Positions 33,450 through 37,508 of a stretch of 37,508 nucleotides of DNA are shown here, one piece after another (within the stretch, counting starts at the first letter, position 1; each line of letters opens with the position of its first letter). A model generated the notes under the pieces. That model saw nothing but the letters and a program-made list of their open reading frames with translations. It had not been told where the DNA came from and made no database searches. This DNA is from an uncultured Granulosicoccaceae bacterium (lineage in GTDB: Bacteria > Pseudomonadota > Gammaproteobacteria > Granulosicoccales > Granulosicoccaceae), in the NCBI GenBank assembly GCA_938028465.1, contig CALJAA010000041.1, forward strand, positions 1 through 37,508. The letters are read 5' to 3'. Made by a program: the position numbers and the translations under genes.

Positions 33450-34489
33450 ACAAAACAATAGCTATCATCGGTGATAACTTTATGCAGGCTGCTACGTTTA
33501 AGCAGGCGCTAGAAGCTAAACTTGACAACACATTTGATTATCGATTGATGGACTTACCCTTCCCTGACGAGCCCATTATTCAATCGAGCGACAACCCTGA
33601 GTATGTCGGCTTAGCCGAATATCAAGGTGAGATTGATGCTGTTATCGATATTGCCAAAGATGCGCATATCCTCGTTACACATGTAGCACCGATCTCTGCA
33701 CGTGTCTTTACAGAACTCAACTTACTAGAGATGGTCGTGGTGTCGCGTGGTGGCCCCGTTAACGTAGATGTAGCAGCAGCTAAAGCCAACAACATAAAAT
33801 TAGTTAATACACCCGGTAGAAATGCCAGCGCTGTAGCCGAATTTACGGTTGGCGCATTGATATCCGAAACACGTAATATTAGCCGTGGCCATCACGCTCT
33901 AATGAACGGGCGCTGGCGTGGTGACTTGTACCGTGCAGATGTACAGCGCGATGAGCTATCCACCATGACCATTGGGATCGTTGGATACGCTGGTATCGGC
34001 AAGCAAGTGATACATCTACTCAGTGCATTCGGTAGTAAAATACTGGTCACCGACCCTTATTCTGAGCTTAGCCAAGAAGATATCGATCACGGTGTAAGAA
34101 AAGTATCAATGGATGAACTGCTGAAGCAATCAGATGTTGTGTCTCTACACGCGCGCTTAACAAATGAAACCAAGCAGATGATCGACAAAACCGCATTAGC
34201 GAAAATGAAACCTGGCGCGATTTTTATCAACACCGCTCGTGGCGCACTAGTGGATTACGAGGCCCTGTATAACTCGCTAACTTCGAACCATCTCTCTGGC
34301 GCCGTGTTGGAGACCTTCCCGGAAGAACCGCTACCGGCTGACTCAAAATGGTTAACTCTGCCAAACGTGACGCTAACTCCGCATATTGCAGGCGCATCAA
34401 AGACAACCGTGATAGTTGCTGCCAAAATGGCTGCCAACGAAGTTGACCGGCACTTTAAAAATCTGCCCCCGGTAAATAGTTGCTTCTGA
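33446..34489 (+). CDS. D-isomer-specific 2-hydroxyacid dehydrogenase (phosphoglycerate-dehydrogenase-like)
   Basis: A 347-residue NAD(P)-dependent dehydrogenase. The nucleotide-binding motif is GIVGYAGIGKQ (about 178-186), and catalytic residues are R265 in NTARGALVD, the glutamate of FPEEP (about 293-294) and H313 in TPHIAGAS. The aspartate normally present before this (as in DVF) is a glutamate, LETF, a conservative change. Length and layout match SerA-like enzymes without the ACT domain. It starts inside the FGGY kinase stop codon (ATGA), so the two are translated together. Co-transcription with a carbohydrate kinase rather than serine-biosynthesis genes points to oxidation or reduction of a sugar acid in the pathway, not to serine synthesis. 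Confidence 0.9.
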   Translation: MNKTIAIIGDNFMQAATFKQALEAKLDNTFDYRLMDLPFPDEPIIQSSDNPEYVGLAEYQGEIDAVIDIAKDAHILVTHVAPISARVFTELNLLEMVVVSRGGPVNVDVAAAKANNIKLVNTPGRNASAVAEFTVGALISETRNISRGHHALMNGRWRGDLYRADVQRDELSTMTIGIVGYAGIGKQVIHLLSAFGSKILVTDPYSELSQEDIDHGVRKVSMDELLKQSDVVSLHARLTNETKQMIDKTALAKMKPGAIFINTARGALVDYEALYNSLTSNHLSGAVLETFPEEPLPADSKWLTLPNVTLTPHIAGASKTTVIVAAKMAANEVDRHFKNLPPVNSCF

Positions 34490-34527
34490 TGCTAACAGCT
34501 AGAGACCCCGCGCTAGATAAGTCACAA

Positions 34528-35115
34528 TTACGCTGGCCATCCAACACAAAGGTGTAACACCGGCGCGAATGGCTCTTCTAATCCAAGTACCGTCGCTGTT
34601 ACTTCGTCCTGCAGGCCCGCCACCAGAACGCTCCCTATTCCTTCCTCTGCTGCTTGCAGCTGAATGTTCTGAGCAACAGCACCCGCTTCAATGTAGACAT
34701 AACGCGATCCGCGCTGGCCATAGGGAGGCTGATCAGCAAAGTCTTTACACGGTGTGATGAAATCAGCGCATATGGATAGGACTAGCGGCGCCTCAGTGAT
34801 CCATGGCTGATCTCCGATTGCTGCCTTCTCCAAGTCATTGCGGATATCTTTTTCATGAATAAGAATAAGCTCATCGGTTTCGGGGTCAACAGAATAGAAA
34901 CCGCTTACCGTTCCTTCAATGTTGGATGCGGTAACGAACAAACGTAACGGGTGTAAGGCATGAGCGGATGGAGCTGTACGGTAACCACTATTGTTAGTCT
35001 TACCTTGAGCTGCCCAAATTAATCGCTTGAGACTATCCTGGTGAATAGCTTTCGGCTTGAATTCCCTTACGCTTCTGCGATTTTTCAGGATCAAGTTAAA
35101 GGATAGCTTATTCAA
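34528..35115 (-). CDS. Nitroreductase-family FMN protein (SagB/ThcOx-like)
   Basis: A 195-residue flavoprotein. It begins LILKNRRSVREFKPKAI, the FMN-phosphate-binding RRSxR motif, followed by LKRLIWAAQGKTNN and RTAPSAHALHPLRLFV, characteristic of SagB-type dehydrogenases. The C-terminal SRYVYIEAGAVAQNIQLQAA, then EEGIGSVLVAG, matches the same subgroup. The SagB name comes from azoline oxidation in peptide toxins, but most stand-alone members have no assigned substrate, and no cyclodehydratase or peptide gene is nearby. Start TTG at 35115 is supported by GAGGA seven bases upstream. Convergent with the hydroxyacid dehydrogenase and 135 bases downstream of a lipoprotein gene. Confidence 0.88.
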   Translation of the reverse strand: MNKLSFNLILKNRRSVREFKPKAIHQDSLKRLIWAAQGKTNNSGYRTAPSAHALHPLRLFVTASNIEGTVSGFYSVDPETDELILIHEKDIRNDLEKAAIGDQPWITEAPLVLSICADFITPCKDFADQPPYGQRGSRYVYIEAGAVAQNIQLQAAEEGIGSVLVAGLQDEVTATVLGLEEPFAPVLHLCVGWPA

Positions 35116-35250
35116 GGGTTATCCTCTTTTATAGTTTCTTTCCCCACCAGTGGGCAGGCTACGATAATTAAATTTAAATCTACATACATCAACATTTAAT
35201 GCATATTACGTGTAAATACTCGTTAACGAATACCCATTTAAGGACGCAAG

Positions 35251-35820
35251 TTAATCCGCCCATTCAATCGCATCGATTAACTCATTATTCTTTTTTAGGG
35301 TTTGATCTTTTTGAGATAAAGGAGACGTGCTACGTAACTTGTAGTATTTATTGTTATGTTTCCATAGTACAAATTGCGAAAACACGGCTTGCTGTTTGTT
35401 ACTAAAGTTGGTGTCAAACTTAAATGTCGATTGTAAGGCTTTGTATTCGACACCATTCTTAACCAACTTAACCTCAGTTTCATCAATTAATTCAGCATCG
35501 CCATTGGCTCTGACAATATTAGCCTTTTCTTTTTTGAATAACTCGTTGAGTTCAGTTGGGAATTCATAGACATACAAAGTAGACGCTATCTGGTTTTCAG
35601 GCGTATTGATTTTATACTCAGTTGAGATATCAGTCATGCCTGGAGAGTATAGAGTTATTGCGCCTCGCTTAAACCCCGCAGCTTTTAGTGGTTGGCTAGG
35701 GGTATCCTTAATACCTTCTAATTTAGTGGGATACCGAGCATGTTTAAATTGAGAGGTGCTGCACGCATTAAGAGATACCACAAGACTTACTAAAAGACCA
35801 ACTACTGCGATTTTAACCAT
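35251..35820 (-). CDS. Putative lipoprotein, unknown function
   Basis: A 189-residue exported protein with a lipoprotein signal: hydrophobic VKIAVVGLLVSLVVS, then LNAC with the lipidated cysteine at C20. Residue +2 is serine, which favours the outer membrane. The mature part has no recognised domain; SPGMTDISTEYKINTPENQI and a lysine-rich QFVLWKHNNKYYKLRS-type end suggest a beta-rich fold. AGGA four bases before the ATG supports the start. It is flanked by a nitroreductase and a CREST membrane protein on the same strand with gaps of over 130 bases, so it is probably a separate unit. Confidence 0.75.
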   Translation of the reverse strand: MVKIAVVGLLVSLVVSLNACSTSQFKHARYPTKLEGIKDTPSQPLKAAGFKRGAITLYSPGMTDISTEYKINTPENQIASTLYVYEFPTELNELFKKEKANIVRANGDAELIDETEVKLVKNGVEYKALQSTFKFDTNFSNKQQAVFSQFVLWKHNNKYYKLRSTSPLSQKDQTLKKNNELIDAIEWAD

Positions 35821-36017
35821 TTTATCCTGATGCGCTTTTAACGACGCTATATCTCCTAAAAACCGCCTTAATTATAATCAGAAAGATTGACGGTTGCAAA
35901 ACATACACTGTGTGCCACATCCTTATATGGTTGGATAGAATTGTCTATAGGGGTGCTTACCTATTAACTCACTGGCACGCGCGGATAACGACAATTTACC
36001 TGATGTAATCTTTGTGG

Positions 36018-36785
36018 CTAGTTTGTTGATCTCTTCCTGTACACGAAAATTAAAATGTAGATCCCGAGCGCTGGAAATAAATGCTTTATTGTATGCCCGC
36101 TAACGAAACCTAAAGCCTCATGCACCTGATGATCACATTCTTCAAATAACTTAGCCACGATGTACGTGGAGAGTAGTGCCCAATAACCCCATACACCGTC
36201 GTATTTTGATTTGAAGAAGATCAGCAGTATAGGAATAACCAGAATCGGGAAAAATTGCACTACTGCATAGAATCTAAGATCACCCACTCCATTATTTTCA
36301 GTGAACCACCAATAAAGCACCGAACCGAACCCTACTAGCAACAATGGAACGAGTAGCGTTCTGCCCGCTTTCACCGAGACGAACTCACCGATAATTATCG
36401 AGAACAAGGCCATAAAGGCGATCGTCATGGGAACTCTATCCCAGACTAACGTATCGTTATTTGGCCATAAGTGATAATAGCTTGAGCCAACACCCACCAG
36501 GGCTACGCCTAAAAAAAGGATGTAATATGCGGATCGATTAGATTCGATGATATTAAGTGTTTGATCCACCTTCTTGTGTAAGGCAGCCAAGCCCAGAAAT
36601 CCGACAACGATAAACGGAATGTTAGACAGAACATTAAGCGCATTGGGCACGGACAACAGCTCGCTGGTATCCGAGAATCGGTGATAGTTATCATCCTGTG
36701 GGATTGCGTCAAAAATGAAGAAGCCAATCGCAACCGCTACACTGACCAGCCCAATTAACAGGGTGCCTAGCTTTTCGTTAGTCAT
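36018..36785 (-). CDS. CREST-superfamily membrane hydrolase (ceramidase / alkaline-phytoceramidase-like)
   Basis: A 255-residue protein with about seven membrane segments. Conserved positions of the CREST superfamily are visible: PNALNVLSNIPFI after the first segment, SSYYHLWPNNDTLVWDRVPM with H105, D111 and D116, and the C-terminal DHQVHEALGFVSGHTIKHLF with H219, H222, H231 and H235. These correspond to the serine, aspartate and histidines that hold a zinc ion in alkaline ceramidases and adiponectin receptors. Family members hydrolyse amide bonds of lipids within the membrane. In bacteria the substrate is generally unknown. No clear ribosome-binding site is seen. Downstream of its stop an unrelated open frame continues (see findings). 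Confidence 0.8.
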   Translation of the reverse strand: MTNEKLGTLLIGLVSVAVAIGFFIFDAIPQDDNYHRFSDTSELLSVPNALNVLSNIPFIVVGFLGLAALHKKVDQTLNIIESNRSAYYILFLGVALVGVGSSYYHLWPNNDTLVWDRVPMTIAFMALFSIIIGEFVSVKAGRTLLVPLLLVGFGSVLYWWFTENNGVGDLRFYAVVQFFPILVIPILLIFFKSKYDGVWGYWALLSTYIVAKLFEECDHQVHEALGFVSGHTIKHLFPALGIYILIFVYRKRSTN

Positions 36786-36836
36786 ATTAATAGTTTTTTA
36801 AGCACATGGCTTTATACAACTTTCCGCATGGCTTGA

Positions 36837-37508
36837 TCAAGCAAGCACGCCATTGCTGGTGCAAGCATAATCGTCGTGTATTGCTAACACGCGTGCTACA
36901 TCTGAATTCGACTGGTCAGTGCCGAACGTATGCAACAGCTTAACGACACCGAAATTTTTCGATTTGTATTCGTAGCTTCTTAACCATTTAGAGAAGTCAG
37001 ACTCATCACGCTGAGAATTCCAAGGAAATCGCTTAGGTGGTCGCTCCATATTAATTCGCCATGGTTTGGGGCTAAGCCTTGCTCTAAAACAAGATTGATA
37101 TTTGCACAGAGTAACGTATAGCGGATCAGTATCCAACGCTTTGAATATGCCATCAACCACTGGTGAATTACTATCGAACAAAGCATTAGTGATGACTACC
37201 CGAAGGCCTGCGAAAGTTTCGTATATATTCAATGTGTATTGGGTGTTAGCTTTTTGAAACTCCTGTACTTTTTTTATATAGTAGGTCTTATCTTTTTTCG
37301 CCTTACCGAACACTTCCAGAAACCGGCTAAAAAACCCACCTTCGTCTACATCGATATCACCAAAGAACACTGATTCAGAATTAAGCACAAGTGCACCGTA
37401 GTAGTTTCTGGTTAACACAGCAATGACTCGATCATCTGATGACAATACTTCTTCAATCACCTCTTCTCTTATATACCCGTTCCAGTAGTCGTATTCGTTG
37501 AAATCAGG
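36837..37508 (-). CDS. Conserved protein of unknown function, 5' end cut off
   Basis: The reading frame stays open to the right edge, so the N-terminus is missing; 223 residues are visible. A GTG at 37460 exists in frame, but the sixteen codons before it (PDFNEYDYWNGYIREE) look like normal protein. No signal peptide or membrane segment is visible. The stretch QYTLNIYETFAGLRVVITNA, then ALDTDPLYVTLCKYQSCFRA followed by RLSPKPWRI, is a pattern I have met in uncharacterised bacterial proteins, with the FRARLxPKPWR motif nearly invariant, but the family has no function I can cite. It lies 51 bases upstream of the CREST gene on the same strand. Confidence 0.75.
   Translation of the reverse strand, partial: PDFNEYDYWNGYIREEVIEEVLSSDDRVIAVLTRNYYGALVLNSESVFFGDIDVDEGGFFSRFLEVFGKAKKDKTYYIKKVQEFQKANTQYTLNIYETFAGLRVVITNALFDSNSPVVDGIFKALDTDPLYVTLCKYQSCFRARLSPKPWRINMERPPKRFPWNSQRDESDFSKWLRSYEYKSKNFGVVKLLHTFGTDQSNSDVARVLAIHDDYACTSNGVLA

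Noticed and set aside
24207..34489. An lsr-type autoinducer-2 uptake operon
   Set aside because: Transporter, FGGY kinase and SorC regulator fit, but the LsrF thiolase-type aldolase and LsrG are absent and a FucA-like aldolase plus hydroxyacid dehydrogenase are present instead.

Overview
The window reads as chromosomal DNA of a free-living, probably marine, gammaproteobacterium. The best phylogenetic hints are a DsrC with the complete two-cysteine C-terminal arm, close to those of gammaproteobacterial sulfur oxidisers, and an all-proteobacterial gene set rich in transporters and dehydrogenases. I cannot name the species. I see no tRNA, rRNA, insertion sequence, CRISPR array or prophage, and every gap between genes is shorter than 300 bases.

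Layout. 1-7.2 kb: a truncated periplasmic binding protein, a Gfo/Idh/MocA oxidoreductase, a secreted lipase with a small secreted cysteine protein, and an aminotransferase plus GMC oxidoreductase pair. 7.3-9.2 kb: a cytoplasmic S9 prolyl-oligopeptidase-type peptidase. 9.2-14.1 kb (minus strand): a compact sulfur-trafficking operon, dsrC - dsrM-like - dsrK-like - tusA-like - YeeE/TsuA-like transporter - headless S24/LexA-like protein - VOC protein, without dsrAB, dsrE/F/H or dsrJOP. 14.2-22.4 kb: propionyl-CoA carboxylase (pccB, pccA) and methylmalonyl-CoA mutase on the minus strand, divergent from an ScfR/PccR-type regulator and an acyl-CoA thioesterase. A TTTGCAAA palindrome lies between the two units. 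22.4-24.2 kb: a divergent signal peptidase I and two unrecognised small genes.

24.2-34.5 kb is a carbohydrate locus in four transcription units: a ribose-type ABC transporter (binding protein, fused ATPase, two permeases); a PfkB kinase; a SorC-family regulator with a FucA-like class II aldolase; and an erythritol-kinase-like FGGY kinase with a 2-hydroxyacid dehydrogenase. Both divergent intergenic regions carry the same 12-base element TAACTTATGTCA. In one of them it covers the -35 boxes of two facing promoters, so it is the likely operator of the SorC regulator. The combination of enzymes matches no pathway I can name and is the best candidate here for an undescribed catabolic route.

34.5-37.5 kb (minus strand): a SagB-like nitroreductase, a lipoprotein, a CREST-superfamily (ceramidase-like) membrane protein and a truncated conserved protein of unknown function. 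Identifications rest on reading motifs and remembered family features, not on any search.
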